Shown one piece after another: positions 15,171-24,748 of a stretch of DNA of 64,000 nucleotides. Both the position numbers and the translations under genes were made by a program. The stretch comes from Phenylobacterium sp. CCH9-H3 (lineage in GTDB: Bacteria > Pseudomonadota > Alphaproteobacteria > Caulobacterales > Caulobacteraceae), in NCBI RefSeq assembly GCF_001557235.1, contig NZ_LSJI01000062.1, positions 1-64,000 of the forward strand. The letters are read 5' to 3'. Within the stretch, counting starts at the first letter, position 1. Each line of letters starts with the position of its first letter. The notes beneath the pieces were generated by a model. It worked only from the letters and a program-made list of their open reading frames with translations, was not told the origin of the DNA and searched no databases.

Positions 15171-18032
15171 TTACCAGCGCTTGGTCACCGAGACGCCGTA
15201 GGTGCGCGGCTCGGTATAGAAGACGTTCCGGAACAGGCCGGAGCTATCGTCGGTGAGGTAGAAGTCGGTGATCGCCTTTTCGTTGGTGGCGTTCTTGACG
15301 AAGCCCGCCAGCTCGACGCCCAGGTCCCGGTTCTCGACCGTCAGGGTCAGGTTGACGTTGTCCCAACCTTTGATCCGGTCGGCCTCGGAGTTGTAGATCC
15401 GGGCGTAGGTCTTGGTCTGCTTGTAGTAGTCGCCGCGCAGCGTCGCGTCCCAGTCGCCCATCGTCCAGGTGTACTGGGCGCCCAGCGAGATGGTCCAATG
15501 CGGCGCGTTCGGCAGGCTGTTGCCGTCGAGGTCGACGGTGACGCCTTCCGAGACCAGGCCGCCGAAGGCGTTGGTGCCGGCGGCGATCGCGCCCGTGCCG
15601 TTGATATTCGTGCCCGCCCCGGCGGCCGAGGCCAGGGTGCAGACGCCGAGCAGGTTGAACGGGTTGGGCGTGAAGCCCGGCACCTGGCCGTTGGAGATGG
15701 CCAGGGCCGTGGCCGCGGCCGCCGTCGACACCACGCAGTTCGAGGCCGCGCTCGACTTCACCAGGGTCAGGCCCGCGTTGCCTTGGGTCCGGTTGAAGGT
15801 GTCGATCGAGGTTGCGTTCTTGATCTTGGTGTCGAGGTAGCCGATCGCCGCGTTCAGGCGCAGGCCCTCGACCGGCTGCCAGATCGACTCGAACTCGGCG
15901 CCCATCACCTCGGCGTCGATGTTCTCGTTGGTCGAGGCGCGGTTCACGATCTTGGAGACCTGGTAGCCTTTGTAATCGTAGTAGAAGCCGGTCAGGTTCA
16001 GCTGCATCGTGCCGTTGAGCAGCGTGTTCTTCGTGCCGATCTCGTAGGAGTTGATGAACTCCGGCTCGAAGGTGGCCGGCACGGGAACCACACCGATGCC
16101 CGGGCTGGGCGGCGTATTGAGGCCGCCGGCCTTGTAGCCGCGCGAGTAGAACGCATAGACCAGGGTCTCATCGGTGAAGCCCAGGTCCGGCTTCCAGTCG
16201 AAGCCGAAGCGGCCCGTCGGCTCCTTGAACTTGGTCTTCAGGATCGCCGGCGCGCCGGGAAGCGGGCCGCCGATGCCGACGCCGGGCGTGCCCAGCACGA
16301 CCGAGTGGTTCTCGACCTCCTTGCTGTCCACCGTGTAGCGCAGGCCGAGCGTCCATTTGAAGTTGTCGGACATCTGCCAGTAGAACTCGCCGAAGGCGGC
16401 GTAGGACGTCAGGTCGTAGGGGCCGTAGCTGTCGTAGTAGTTGTGGCCGCTGCGGTTCGGATCGGCGTTGGGATCGATCGCCACGCAGGGGGCGGCCCCC
16501 GCGCAGTTGGCGTTGCCGGTCGTGAGCAGGTTGTTGATCTGGTAGTAGCCGGTCCCGGTGTTGAACATCACGTAGTAGTCGCCGGTCGCCTGGTAGCGCG
16601 AGAAGATACCGCCGATGTTGTAGTTGAACGGCCCGTCGAAGTTCGACTGCAGCCGAATCTCGTGGCTCCACTGCTCGGTGTAGGCCGAGGAGATGTCGCT
16701 GGTGGTGAAGCGGTTGAACGCGCCGTTCTGCGGGTCGTTGATCCTGCCGCCCGGGAACAGGCTGGCGTAGATCGCGGCATAGTTCGGCACCGCCGCGAAC
16801 GCATTGACCGGGTTCGGCGTGGTGTTGAAGCTCGTGCTCGGCGTGTAGCGGTTGTAGTCCTGGCGCGTGTACAGCTTGTAGAAGGTGTAGGCCGACAGCC
16901 AGTTCAGCGTCAGGTTCTCGGTGACGTCGAAGGCGGCGTTGAACTCATAGATGTCGGTCTTGGACTTGTAGATCGGGTCGAACGTCGACTCGATGTCCCG
17001 GATGTTCGGGGTCTGCATCTTGCCGGCGTAGGCGTCGCCCGTCTGGAAGCCGCCCAGGGCGCCGAAAAGGCCGCCCAGCGTGGCTTGCGAGTTCACGGTG
17101 CCGAGCGCGCTCGGATCGTACAGCGAGGTGGCCGAGCAGCCCTGGCTGAACAGCCCGCGCTGGATCTGGCCGATCAGGCCGCCGGCGGCGGTCGAATAGC
17201 CCAGGCCGCCGACGTTCGCCGGACCGTTGTCCTTGGTGCAGAACTGCTTGCCGATCCGCGAGCGGTTGTCGTCCTCCTCGAAGTGATCCCACATCGCCCA
17301 GGCCCGGAAGCGGTCGGTGGGGTTGAGGGCGATGGTGGCGCGGACGCCGTAGAGGTCGCGATCGTCCGCGTCGTTGCCGGTGACCAGGTTCTCGCCGAAG
17401 CCGTCGCGCTTCAGGTACGAGCCCGCGAAGCGCGCGGCGAGCGTCTCGCCCAGCGGGATGTTGATCATCCCGCGCGCCTTCATGGTGTTGTAGTTGCCGT
17501 ATTCGGCGCGGAGGTTGCCCTCGAAGATGTCCTTCGGCTTGGCGGTCAGCAGGTTGACCACGCCGCCGGTGGCGTTCCGGCCATAGAGGGTGCCCTGCGG
17601 GCCCCGCAGCACTTCCACCCGCTCGACGTCGTAGAACTCGGTCTCGAACAGGTTGTTGGCGATCAGCGGGGCGTTGTTCAGGTGGATGCCGGTGCCGGCG
17701 TCGCCCGAGCCGGCCACCAGCTTGGAGCCGATGCCGCGGATCTGGAAGTTGTAGCCGGTGAAATTCCCCTTGGAGAAGTTCACGTTCGGCACGGCCAGAA
17801 CCAGGTTCGGGCCGCCGTCGATCTTGGATTTCTCGAGCGCGTTCTGGTCGAAGGCCGAGACGGCGATCGGCACGTCCTGGAGGGCTTCCTCCTTCTTCTG
17901 CGCCGTGACGACCAGTTCTTCGATCACGTTCGCCCCGGCCGTCTGGGCCATTGCGGGCATAGCGATCGCGGTCAAGGCCGTGGCGGAAACGCCAACAGCC
18001 AGCCAACTCCGAAGAGTGCGGATATCCTTCAT
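15171..18032 (-). CDS. TonB-dependent outer-membrane receptor
   Basis: A 953-residue receptor, larger than its neighbour. Signal peptide MKDIRTLRSWLAVGVSATAL...MA-QT, TonB box IEELVVTAQKKEE, plug motifs IRGIGSKLVAGSGDAGTGIH and LRGPQGTLYGRNATGGVVN, and barrel end YGVSVTKRW with the aromatic C-terminal residue. Long extracellular loops, one holding several cysteines (CAGAAPC, and others near positions 290-320), suggest a sizeable ligand. The ligand is unknown. ATG 18032 is preceded by GGGAGG. It shares order and style with the receptor downstream but has its own terminator, so the two are separate transcription units. Confidence 0.9.
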   Translation of the reverse strand: MKDIRTLRSWLAVGVSATALTAIAMPAMAQTAGANVIEELVVTAQKKEEALQDVPIAVSAFDQNALEKSKIDGGPNLVLAVPNVNFSKGNFTGYNFQIRGIGSKLVAGSGDAGTGIHLNNAPLIANNLFETEFYDVERVEVLRGPQGTLYGRNATGGVVNLLTAKPKDIFEGNLRAEYGNYNTMKARGMINIPLGETLAARFAGSYLKRDGFGENLVTGNDADDRDLYGVRATIALNPTDRFRAWAMWDHFEEDDNRSRIGKQFCTKDNGPANVGGLGYSTAAGGLIGQIQRGLFSQGCSATSLYDPSALGTVNSQATLGGLFGALGGFQTGDAYAGKMQTPNIRDIESTFDPIYKSKTDIYEFNAAFDVTENLTLNWLSAYTFYKLYTRQDYNRYTPSTSFNTTPNPVNAFAAVPNYAAIYASLFPGGRINDPQNGAFNRFTTSDISSAYTEQWSHEIRLQSNFDGPFNYNIGGIFSRYQATGDYYVMFNTGTGYYQINNLLTTGNANCAGAAPCVAIDPNADPNRSGHNYYDSYGPYDLTSYAAFGEFYWQMSDNFKWTLGLRYTVDSKEVENHSVVLGTPGVGIGGPLPGAPAILKTKFKEPTGRFGFDWKPDLGFTDETLVYAFYSRGYKAGGLNTPPSPGIGVVPVPATFEPEFINSYEIGTKNTLLNGTMQLNLTGFYYDYKGYQVSKIVNRASTNENIDAEVMGAEFESIWQPVEGLRLNAAIGYLDTKIKNATSIDTFNRTQGNAGLTLVKSSAASNCVVSTAAAATALAISNGQVPGFTPNPFNLLGVCTLASAAGAGTNINGTGAIAAGTNAFGGLVSEGVTVDLDGNSLPNAPHWTISLGAQYTWTMGDWDATLRGDYYKQTKTYARIYNSEADRIKGWDNVNLTLTVENRDLGVELAGFVKNATNEKAITDFYLTDDSSGLFRNVFYTEPRTYGVSVTKRW

Positions 18033-18270
18033 ATTGTTCCTCCCAGGGGCGTCCCGAGCTCTTTTTGGCCCGTGGTCCGCCGTTACGCCGCTAAAGCGCA
18101 AGCCAAACGGGGAGGCGGCGCGCCCCCCATTCGGCCGTGTTCACGGTCCACCCGTGTTCGCTGACTGTCAACGGAAGCTAAGCCGGCTAAGGGATTGCGG
18201 TGGCTAGTGTGGCGCCCGGAACACCCAAGCTTCCCTAGCGTCGCTTCCCTGAAAGGCGCTTTCCGCCCAT

Positions 18271-19005
18271 ATGGGGCCGATGCACGACGGCGCTCTCGTC
18301 CTCTTTTCCGGCGGCCAGGATTCCACCGCCTGCCTGGCCTGGGCTCTCGACCGCTACCCGCGGGTCGAGACCGTCGGGTTCGACTACGGCCAGCGCCATG
18401 CCGTCGAGTTGCAGGCGCGACAGGCGGTGCGAGCGCGCTTCGTGCGCGAGTTTCCCACCTGGGCCCCCCGCCTGGGCGACGACCACATGATCGATATCGC
18501 GAGCTTCGGGGCCCTGGCCGAGACGGCCATGACCTCCGACCGCGCGATCGAGATCACGGAGAAGGGCCTGCCGTCCACCTTCGTCCCGGGCCGGAACCTC
18601 GTGTTCCTGACCTATGCCGCGGCGCTGGCCGACCGGCGGGGCCTGAACGTGCTGGTGGGCGGGATGTGCGAGACGGACTTCTCCGGCTATCCCGATTGCC
18701 GGCGCGCGACGCTCGATGCGATGGAGACCGCGCTGAACCTCGGCATGGAACAGGCCTTCCGCATCGAGAGCCCGCTGATGCGCCTCACCAAGGCGCAGAC
18801 CTGGGCCTTGGCCAAGGGGCTGGGCGGCGAGCCGCTGGTGGCCCTGACCGTCGAGGAGAGTCACACCTGTTATCTCGGTGAGCGCGGGACCCTGCATCCC
18901 TGGGGCTATGGCTGTGGGACCTGTCCGGCCTGCGAGCTGCGCCAGCGGGGGTATGAGGCCTGGGACGCGGAAGGCCGGCCCTCGTTGGGGGGCGAAATGG
19001 GATGA
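18271..19005 (+). CDS. queC: 7-cyano-7-deazaguanine synthase
   Basis: A 244-residue ATP-dependent ligase of queuosine synthesis that turns 7-carboxy-7-deazaguanine into preQ0. It has the PP-loop SGGQDST near residue 13 and the zinc site made of the HTC cysteine plus CGTCPAC near the C-terminus. ATG 18271 or ATG 18280 could be the start; neither has a strong ribosome-binding site, and the second better matches family length. Its stop overlaps the queE start (ATGA), so queC-queE-queD are expressed together. Confidence 0.93.
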   Translation: MGPMHDGALVLFSGGQDSTACLAWALDRYPRVETVGFDYGQRHAVELQARQAVRARFVREFPTWAPRLGDDHMIDIASFGALAETAMTSDRAIEITEKGLPSTFVPGRNLVFLTYAAALADRRGLNVLVGGMCETDFSGYPDCRRATLDAMETALNLGMEQAFRIESPLMRLTKAQTWALAKGLGGEPLVALTVEESHTCYLGERGTLHPWGYGCGTCPACELRQRGYEAWDAEGRPSLGGEMG

Positions 19006-19634
19006 GCTACGCGGTCAAGGAGATCTTCCTGACCCTCCAGGGCGAGGGCGGCCAGGCCGGTCGGCCGGCCGTGTTCTGCCGCTTCGCCGGCTGCAACCTC
19101 TGGAGCGGGCTGGAGCGTGACCGCGACAAGGCCGTCTGCACGTTCTGCGACACCGACTTCGTAGGCATGGATGGGCCGGGCGGCGGGCGCTTCGCCGACG
19201 CCGACGCGCTTGCGCGCGCCGTCGAAGCGGCCTGGGTCGGCGGGCCTGACCAGCGCTTGGTCGTGCTGACCGGCGGCGAGCCGCTGTTGCAGGTGGACGA
19301 AGCTCTGATCGAGGCTCTGCACACTCGCGGCTTCTCCATCGCCCTGGAGACCAACGGCACCCTGGCGGTTCCGCCGGGCGTCGACTGGATCTGCGTCAGC
19401 CCCAAGGCCGACGCGCCCGTCGTGCAGACCCACGGCCAGGAGCTGAAGCTGGTCTTCCCCCAGGAAAAGGCCCGCCCGGAGCGCTTCGAGCACCTGGATT
19501 TCGAGCGTTTCCTGCTGCAGCCGATGGACGGGCCCGACCGCGCCGCGAACACTGAAGCGGCGATCGCCTATTGCCTCGCACACCCCCGGTGGCGTTTAAG
19601 CGTCCAAACCCACAAATACCTCGGCATTGCCTAG
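19002..19634 (+). CDS. queE: 7-carboxy-7-deazaguanine synthase (radical SAM)
   Basis: A 210-residue radical SAM enzyme that contracts 6-carboxytetrahydropterin to 7-carboxy-7-deazaguanine. The cluster motif is the QueE-specific long form: C in FAGCNLW, then 14 residues, then CTFC (C-X14-C-X2-C), instead of the usual CxxxCxxC. The GGEPLLQ motif and ALETNGT follow. It overlaps queC by 4 bases and precedes queD by 34 bases, giving all three enzymes from the pterin to preQ0. Confidence 0.93.
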   Translation: MSYAVKEIFLTLQGEGGQAGRPAVFCRFAGCNLWSGLERDRDKAVCTFCDTDFVGMDGPGGGRFADADALARAVEAAWVGGPDQRLVVLTGGEPLLQVDEALIEALHTRGFSIALETNGTLAVPPGVDWICVSPKADAPVVQTHGQELKLVFPQEKARPERFEHLDFERFLLQPMDGPDRAANTEAAIAYCLAHPRWRLSVQTHKYLGIA

Positions 19635-19668
19635 AGCCTGCAGGGCTTCGGCAGCCACTAGATTTGCG

Positions 19669-20040
19669 ATGAACCAGCCCACGTTCGAAATCACCAAGGC
19701 CGCGACATTCGACGCGGCGCACTACTTCGCCGAGGGTCCGGAACACCGGCCCTACCAGAACCTGCACGGCCACTCCTTCAAGGTGGAGGCGACGGTCCGC
19801 GGCCACACGCAGGAGCCCGTGGGCTGGGTCGCCGACCTCGCCGACCTGGAGGCGGCGCTCAAGGGCGTGGCAGGCGAGCTGGACCACGGCCTGCTGAACG
19901 AAAAGCCCGGCCTGGAGCGCCCGACCCTCGAGCACATCTGCCTCTATTTCGCGGAACGCCTGCGGGTGAAGTTCCCCGGCCTCTCCCGGATCGTGGTCTC
20001 GCGGCCCACGATCGGGGAGAGCTGCGCGCTCAGTCTCTAG
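19669..20040 (+). CDS. queD: 6-carboxytetrahydropterin synthase-like protein
   Basis: A 123-residue T-fold protein in the PTPS/QueD family, third gene of the queuosine precursor operon. Zinc ligands are visible as H18 (DAAHYF) and H33, H35 (LHGHSF), and the Asp-His pair in ELDHGLLNE is kept. The catalytic cysteine that normally precedes HGH (CxxxHGH in E. coli QueD) is missing; the segment reads EHRPYQNLHGHSF. The operon context argues it still makes 6-carboxytetrahydropterin, perhaps with a shifted general acid/base. The start at ATG 19669 fits the family's length. Confidence 0.85.
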   Translation: MNQPTFEITKAATFDAAHYFAEGPEHRPYQNLHGHSFKVEATVRGHTQEPVGWVADLADLEAALKGVAGELDHGLLNEKPGLERPTLEHICLYFAERLRVKFPGLSRIVVSRPTIGESCALSL

Positions 20041-20043
20041 CCC

Positions 20044-20544
20044 TCAACCCACCTGCTTTTGAGTGTCGCCGCTGCGGCGGCGCGGGCCGCCGTAGTTGGG
20101 ATCGTTCCGGCGGCGGCGATCGGGACCGAAATAGTCCTCCGTGCGCACGAAGGATCGGGGGTGTTCGACGGCCTGGTGCAGCCGCTCGATGACCCCCCGC
20201 GCCGTCAGCGGCTTGGCCAGGAACTCGCTCACGCCGGCGTCCCGCGCCTCGTTCACCCGGGCGAAGGTCGAGTGGCCCGTGATCATGATCACCGGGGCCA
20301 TCTGGTTCGGGCTGTCGGGCGAGTTGCGCAGCAGGCGGACGAAGTCGATGCCGTCCAGCGGCTGCATCGACAGGTCGGTCATGACCACGTCGATGGGATA
20401 GTCCCGCATCATCTGCAGGCCTTCGGCTCCGTCGTTCGCCTCGTAGATGTAGTGCACGCCGATCGCGCGCAGGATCTCCGCCAAGAGAACCCGCATGTAG
20501 TGGTTGTCGTCCACCAGAAGTATCTTCAGGAGGTCGTAGCGCAC
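20044..20544 (-). CDS. Single-domain response regulator with basic C-terminal tail
   Basis: A 166-residue CheY-like receiver. Acidic pair DD at 12-13, phospho-acceptor Asp in VMTDLSMQPLDG, Thr in MITGHST and Lys in FLAKPLTARG. About 40 residues follow the receiver, with a basic tail FGPDRRRRNDPNYGGPRRRS, a pattern often seen in alphaproteobacterial stand-alone receivers. No output domain is present, so it acts by protein contact. It converges on queD, with 3 bases between the stops. No kinase is adjacent. Confidence 0.85.
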   Translation of the reverse strand: MRYDLLKILLVDDNHYMRVLLAEILRAIGVHYIYEANDGAEGLQMMRDYPIDVVMTDLSMQPLDGIDFVRLLRNSPDSPNQMAPVIMITGHSTFARVNEARDAGVSEFLAKPLTARGVIERLHQAVEHPRSFVRTEDYFGPDRRRRNDPNYGGPRRRSGDTQKQVG

Positions 20545-20728
20545 GGCGCGATCTTAGCTGTCCACTGTGACGAACCGGGTTGAGCAAGGGCAATGCGCGC
20601 CCGGCGAACCGGTTTCGTGGATTAGGGTGACCCGCGTTCGGCGGTCAACGGAATATCGACGTCATGCGACGCGAAACGGGTTCCGGATCAGGGAGTTGGT
20701 CGCCCGGCAGTAGTCCGCGCGATCCTGT

Positions 20729-21847
20729 TCAACCGATGGATGGACCAGGGGCGAAGGCGCCGCCGCCGGTCTGGGCTCGATGGCGCAGGAACGCGTCGGC
20801 CAGGACGCAGGCGACCATGGCCTCCACCACGGGGACGGCGCGGATGCCGACGCAGGGGTCGTGCCGCCCCTTGGTGCGCAGGTCGATCTCCTCGCCCGCC
20901 TCGTTGATGCTTCGGCGCAGGGACAGGATGGAGGACGTCGGTTTGAAGGCGACGCGCGCCGTCACCGCCTGGCCGGTGGAGATGCCGCCCAGGACGCCGC
21001 CCGCCTTGTTCGACAGGAAGATGGGCCCATCGGCGCCCATCCGCATCTCGTCGGCGTTTTCCTCGCCGGAGAGCGCGGCCGAGGCGAAGCCGGCGCCGAT
21101 CTCCACGCCCTTGGCGGCGTTGATCGACATCAGGGCCCCGGCCAGTTCCGCGTCCAGCTTGCCGTAGAGCGGCGCGCCCCAGCCGGCGGGGACGCCCGTG
21201 GCCTCCACCGCGACGACCGCGCCGGTGGAGGAGCCGGCCTTGCGGATCTGTTCGAGATGCTCTTCCCAGATCGGCACGATCTGCGGGTCAGGCGCCCAGA
21301 ACGGATTGTCGCCGGTGACGGCGAAGTCCATCCGCGCGGGATCCACGGCGTGCGGCCCGATCTGGACGACCGCGCCGCGGATCGTCACGCCGTCGATCAC
21401 CTTGCGGGCGATGGCGCCCGCCGCGACCCGGGCCGCCGTCTCGCGGGCGGACTGCCGCCCGCCGCCGCGATAGTCGCGGACGCCATACTTGGCGAAGTAG
21501 GGATAGTCGGCATGGCCGGGCCGGAAGGCCTGGGCGATCTCGGAATAGTCGCGGCTGCGCTGGTCGACGTTGTCGATCATCAGCGAGATCGGCGTGCCGG
21601 TGGTCACCTGGCCGGCCGTGCGCTCGTCCTGGAACACGCCCGAAAGGATGCGGACCACGTCCGGCTCCTGGCGCTGGGTGACGAACTTGCCCTGGCCCGG
21701 GCGGCGGCGGTCCATCCACGGCTGGATGTCGGCCTCCGAGAGGGCGATCCCCGAAGGGCAGCCGTCGACCACGCAGCCTAGCGCCGGCCCGTGGCTCTCG
21801 CCCCAGGTGGTGACGCGGAAGAGGTGGCCGAAGGTGTTGTGCGACAT
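20729..21847 (-). CDS. aroC: Chorismate synthase
   Basis: A 372-residue enzyme of the final shikimate step, converting EPSP to chorismate with reduced FMN. All family landmarks are present: [45 protein letters not shown] and the C-terminal [18 protein letters not shown]. Length is normal for proteobacteria. It supplies the chorismate used by the chorismate mutase encoded about 10 kb to the left. It is a single gene with about 185 bases of non-coding sequence downstream. Confidence 0.96.
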   Translation of the reverse strand: MSHNTFGHLFRVTTWGESHGPALGCVVDGCPSGIALSEADIQPWMDRRRPGQGKFVTQRQEPDVVRILSGVFQDERTAGQVTTGTPISLMIDNVDQRSRDYSEIAQAFRPGHADYPYFAKYGVRDYRGGGRQSARETAARVAAGAIARKVIDGVTIRGAVVQIGPHAVDPARMDFAVTGDNPFWAPDPQIVPIWEEHLEQIRKAGSSTGAVVAVEATGVPAGWGAPLYGKLDAELAGALMSINAAKGVEIGAGFASAALSGEENADEMRMGADGPIFLSNKAGGVLGGISTGQAVTARVAFKPTSSILSLRRSINEAGEEIDLRTKGRHDPCVGIRAVPVVEAMVACVLADAFLRHRAQTGGGAFAPGPSIG

Positions 21848-21896
21848 GGCGGGCGTTCTGTAGCCGGTTCGCCCGCCCGCGCCAAACGGCGGCGCT

Positions 21897-22241
21897 CTAG
21901 ATGCGCAGGTCGACGAAGGCGCCCATGGCCTGGACGGGCGGAGGCGCGGTGCGGCGGGCGGTTTCGGCCAGGATGGCGGCCTCGGCCTGCAGCCGCTGCT
22001 GCGGCGGCAGCTTGAAGAGCGAGACCATGTCGACGCCGCGCTCGGCCATGACCTGGCGGCGAGCCTGTTCGCGGGCCTCGGCGCTGTTCTCGACCGGCGC
22101 CACGGGACGCACGTTGGACACCTGGAAGTTCCGCGCAGCCTGGCCGGTGATGCTCAGCCCGGCGGGCGTCTGGGCGACGTCCGCGACGGCGTAGGCCGCG
22201 CTGCGGGGCGTTGCGCCAAAATGGATCAGGCCGACGTTCAT
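21897..22241 (-). CDS. Hypothetical protein
   Basis: A 114-residue soluble protein. The first half is low-complexity, with short hydrophobic stretches; the second half is strongly helical (residues about 55-100: [20 protein letters not shown], then [20 protein letters not shown]). No signal peptide, membrane segment or known motif. No good ribosome-binding site precedes ATG 22241. It sits 49 bases before aroC on the same strand and might be co-transcribed. Coding status is supported by codon pattern and clean spacing, not by homology. Confidence 0.5.
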   Translation of the reverse strand: MNVGLIHFGATPRSAAYAVADVAQTPAGLSITGQAARNFQVSNVRPVAPVENSAEAREQARRQVMAERGVDMVSLFKLPPQQRLQAEAAILAETARRTAPPPVQAMGAFVDLRI

Positions 22242-22316
22242 GCGACAGCACGTCGCAACGGCGGCGCCAGACGGCCGATCTCCCCCACCGCCACGGCAGC
22301 GGGGGAGGCCGAAGGC

Positions 22317-23243
22317 TTACGCCGGCTGCTTCTGTGCGGTGGCGCCGGGCAGGGTGGCGCGGTTCAGGTCGAAGAACTTCGGCGCCATCTTCGGCACAGC
22401 TTCCTCGAGGATCGACTTCACCGTCCAGCCCTCTTCCTTGGTGACGGTCTCGATGGGCCGCGGCTGCGAGTAGAGGATGATGTTCTCGCCCGACGAGCCG
22501 AAGATCTGGCCCGAGACGTGGGCCGCCTCGGGGCTGACCATCGCCACGGAGAATCGGGCCGGCTGGTCGGCGCGGATCTTCTCGGCCATCACCTTGCGGC
22601 GCTCGGCGGCGGCCTCGTCCTTGATCGGCACCGACTGGGTCATGCGCGTCCAGGCGACAGGCGCCAGGCAGTTGGACCGCACGTTGTTGCGGGCGCCCTC
22701 CATGGCGATGATCCGCGAGAGGCCGGCGATGCCCATCTTGGCCGCGCCGTAGTTGGCCTGGCCGATGTTGCCGAACAGGCCCGAGGTGGACGTGAAGAAC
22801 ATGTAGGCGCCGTCGTTCTGCTCGCGGAACAGCTCGATGGTGGCGCGGGCCACGTTGAAGGAGCCGCGCATGTGGACCGCGATCACCGCGTCCCAGTCGG
22901 CCTCGGTCATCTTGTGGAACATCACGTCGCGCAGGATGCCGGCGGGATTGATCACGGCGTGCAGGCCGCCGAATTCCTTCTTGGCCTGCTCGACCATGCC
23001 GTAGACGGCGTCCAGGTCGGTCACGCTGTCGGAGTTCGAGACGGCCTGGCCGCCATTGGCGCGGATCAGGGCCGCGACCTCCTCGGCGGGGCCGGCGGAG
23101 CCCGCATCGTCGCCCTTCAGCCCGGCGCCCAGGTCGTTGACCACGACCTTCGCGCCTTCCTGCGCTGCGATCAGCGCGCAGTCACGGCCGATGCCGTTGC
23201 CGCCACCGGTAACCAGAACAACCTTGCCGTCCAATGCGCCCAT
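22317..23243 (-). CDS. SDR-family oxidoreductase (3-hydroxyacyl-CoA dehydrogenase-like)
   Basis: A 308-residue short-chain dehydrogenase. Rossmann motif TGGGNGIG near residue 14, NAG variant INPAGI, and the Ser-Tyr-Lys triad in TSTSGLFGNIGQANYGAAK. It is longer than classical SDRs, with about 60 extra C-terminal residues (WTVKSILEEAVPKMAPKFFD). That layout resembles the dehydrogenase part of peroxisomal multifunctional enzyme type 2 and bacterial relatives acting on (3R)-hydroxyacyl-CoA or steroid-like substrates. ATG 23243 has GGGAG 10 bases upstream. Substrate unknown. Confidence 0.85.
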   Translation of the reverse strand: MGALDGKVVLVTGGGNGIGRDCALIAAQEGAKVVVNDLGAGLKGDDAGSAGPAEEVAALIRANGGQAVSNSDSVTDLDAVYGMVEQAKKEFGGLHAVINPAGILRDVMFHKMTEADWDAVIAVHMRGSFNVARATIELFREQNDGAYMFFTSTSGLFGNIGQANYGAAKMGIAGLSRIIAMEGARNNVRSNCLAPVAWTRMTQSVPIKDEAAAERRKVMAEKIRADQPARFSVAMVSPEAAHVSGQIFGSSGENIILYSQPRPIETVTKEEGWTVKSILEEAVPKMAPKFFDLNRATLPGATAQKQPA

Positions 23244-23277
23244 GACCGTCAATCTCCCTAAAATGAATGGGCGACAG

Positions 23278-24537
23278 TTATTCGAGGCGATCGGCCCGGC
23301 GCAAGTCGGGGAACAGCTTGGCCCAGAGGCCGGTGACCATCACCGCGCCGACCCCGCCGAACACCGCCGCGCCGACGGGGCCGAGGATGCGCGCCACGAC
23401 GCCGCTCTCGAATTCGCCGAGCTCGTTGGAGGCCCCGATGAACACGGAGGAGACCGAGGCGACCCGCCCGCGCATGTGGTCGGGCGTGACCAGCTGGACC
23501 AGGGTCTGGCGGACGAAGACGCTCAGCATGTCGGCCCCGCCCAGCACCGCCAGGGCCGCCACCGACAGCCAGAGCGACTTGGACAGGCCGAACACGACGG
23601 TGGCCATGCCGAACACCGCCACACCCCCGAACATGAACAGCCCGGCCTTCGACCGGATGGGGTTGGCCGCGAGCCACAGCGCCACGGCCGTCGCGCCCAT
23701 GGCCGGCCCGGCGCGTAGCAGGCCGAAACCCTCTGCGCCGACGTGCAGCACATCCCGCGCGAAGACCGGCAGCAGCGCCGTCGCCCCGCCCAGCAGCACC
23801 GCGAACAGGTCCAGCGAGATCGCGCCGAAGACGATCTTCTGCCGCCAGACATAGGCCAGGCCTTCCTTGACGAGCTGCCAGCGCGACCCGGGGTTGGTTT
23901 CCGGCTTGGCGTTGGCGCGGATGCTGAACACCAGCACTGCCGAGAGGCCGTAGAGGGCGAAGGTGGTGAAATAGGCCGTCTCGGCCGAGCGGGCGACCAG
24001 CAGGCCCGCCGCCGCCGGCCCGGCGATCGAGGCGGTCTGCCAGGCCAGCGAGTTCCAGGCGATGGCCCGCGGCAGCAGCTTGCGCGGGACCAGCATCGGC
24101 CCGAGCGCCGTGTTCGCCGGGGCGAAGAAGGCGCGGCTGGCTCCGAACAGCGCCGCCACGACCAGCAGCAGCGCGGGCGAGGCGTGACCGTTCACGGTCG
24201 CGAAGGCCAGCACCAGCACGCTGACGATCTCCCCCGAGAGACAGAGCAGCAGCACCTTCTTGCGGTCGTACCGGTCCGCCGCCTCGCCGGCCGGCAGGGT
24301 GAGCAGGAACACGGGCACGAAGGCCGCCAGCCCGATCATCCCGACCAGGAAGGCGCTCTCCTCCACCGACCGGTCCAGCCGGGCCAGGGCGTACATCTGC
24401 CAACCCATGGCCACGCTCTGGATCTGGCTGGCGAAGCTGCCCGTCCAGCGGGTGCCCCAGAACAGCAGGTAGTCGCGCTCCTTCAGCAGGGCGCGGGCGG
24501 AAGGGACGGGCTCGTCGGGCGGGGAAAGGTCGACCAT
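23278..24537 (-). CDS. MFS transporter, EntS/MFS_3 type
   Basis: A 419-residue, twelve-segment inner-membrane transporter. The opening RDYLLFWGTRWTGSFASQIQ and the loop-2 motif A variant LPAGEAADRYDRKKVLL are typical of the MFS_3/enterobactin-exporter-like group. The second half has the LRAGPAMGATAVALWLA segment also seen there. Substrate is unknown; members export siderophores or drugs. ATG 24537 was chosen because the upstream 14 codons are not transporter-like. It lies 34 bases upstream of the SDR gene on the same strand, so the two may form an operon. Confidence 0.85.
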   Translation of the reverse strand: MVDLSPPDEPVPSARALLKERDYLLFWGTRWTGSFASQIQSVAMGWQMYALARLDRSVEESAFLVGMIGLAAFVPVFLLTLPAGEAADRYDRKKVLLLCLSGEIVSVLVLAFATVNGHASPALLLVVAALFGASRAFFAPANTALGPMLVPRKLLPRAIAWNSLAWQTASIAGPAAAGLLVARSAETAYFTTFALYGLSAVLVFSIRANAKPETNPGSRWQLVKEGLAYVWRQKIVFGAISLDLFAVLLGGATALLPVFARDVLHVGAEGFGLLRAGPAMGATAVALWLAANPIRSKAGLFMFGGVAVFGMATVVFGLSKSLWLSVAALAVLGGADMLSVFVRQTLVQLVTPDHMRGRVASVSSVFIGASNELGEFESGVVARILGPVGAAVFGGVGAVMVTGLWAKLFPDLRRADRLE

Positions 24538-24584
24538 CTGAAGGCCTGCGAACCTGCCCTGCGCCGCACATCGTCGCAACGGCG

Positions 24585-24613
24585 TTGACGCGAGGGGGCG
24601 ATGGCCCTATCTG
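24585..24613 (+). promoter_or_regulatory. Possible sigma-70 promoter of the acetyltransferase gene
   Basis: TTGACG (24585-24590), 17-base spacer, TATCTG (24608-24613). It would give a leader of roughly 130 bases before ATG 24749. Confidence 0.35.
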
Positions 24614-24748
24614 CGCGCCTCCGATCCACGGCCCGGAGGGCCTTTCGATGCGACGACGTCCGCTGGCCTGAACCGCCGCCGAACCCGCACCGGCGCCGGG
24701 CGTTCGCCCGACGCCGAAACGTCGTCCTTCGCCTTTAGAGATCGGTCC

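Noticed and set aside
22280..22307. CTCCCCC / GGGGGAG hairpin after the SDR gene
   Set aside because: Stem is short with a large irregular loop and no T-run; too weak to call a terminator.
24670..24684. A fourth GTTC-N7-GTTC match (as GAAC-N7-GAAC)
   Set aside because: The spacer is CGCCGCC, fully GC, unlike functional LexA boxes. About one chance match is expected in the window, and the neighbouring MFS and acetyltransferase genes are not typical SOS genes.
24601..24738. 45-residue arginine-rich frame upstream of the acetyltransferase
   Set aside because: Composition is that of random GC-rich sequence; it overlaps the possible promoter and has no conserved feature.
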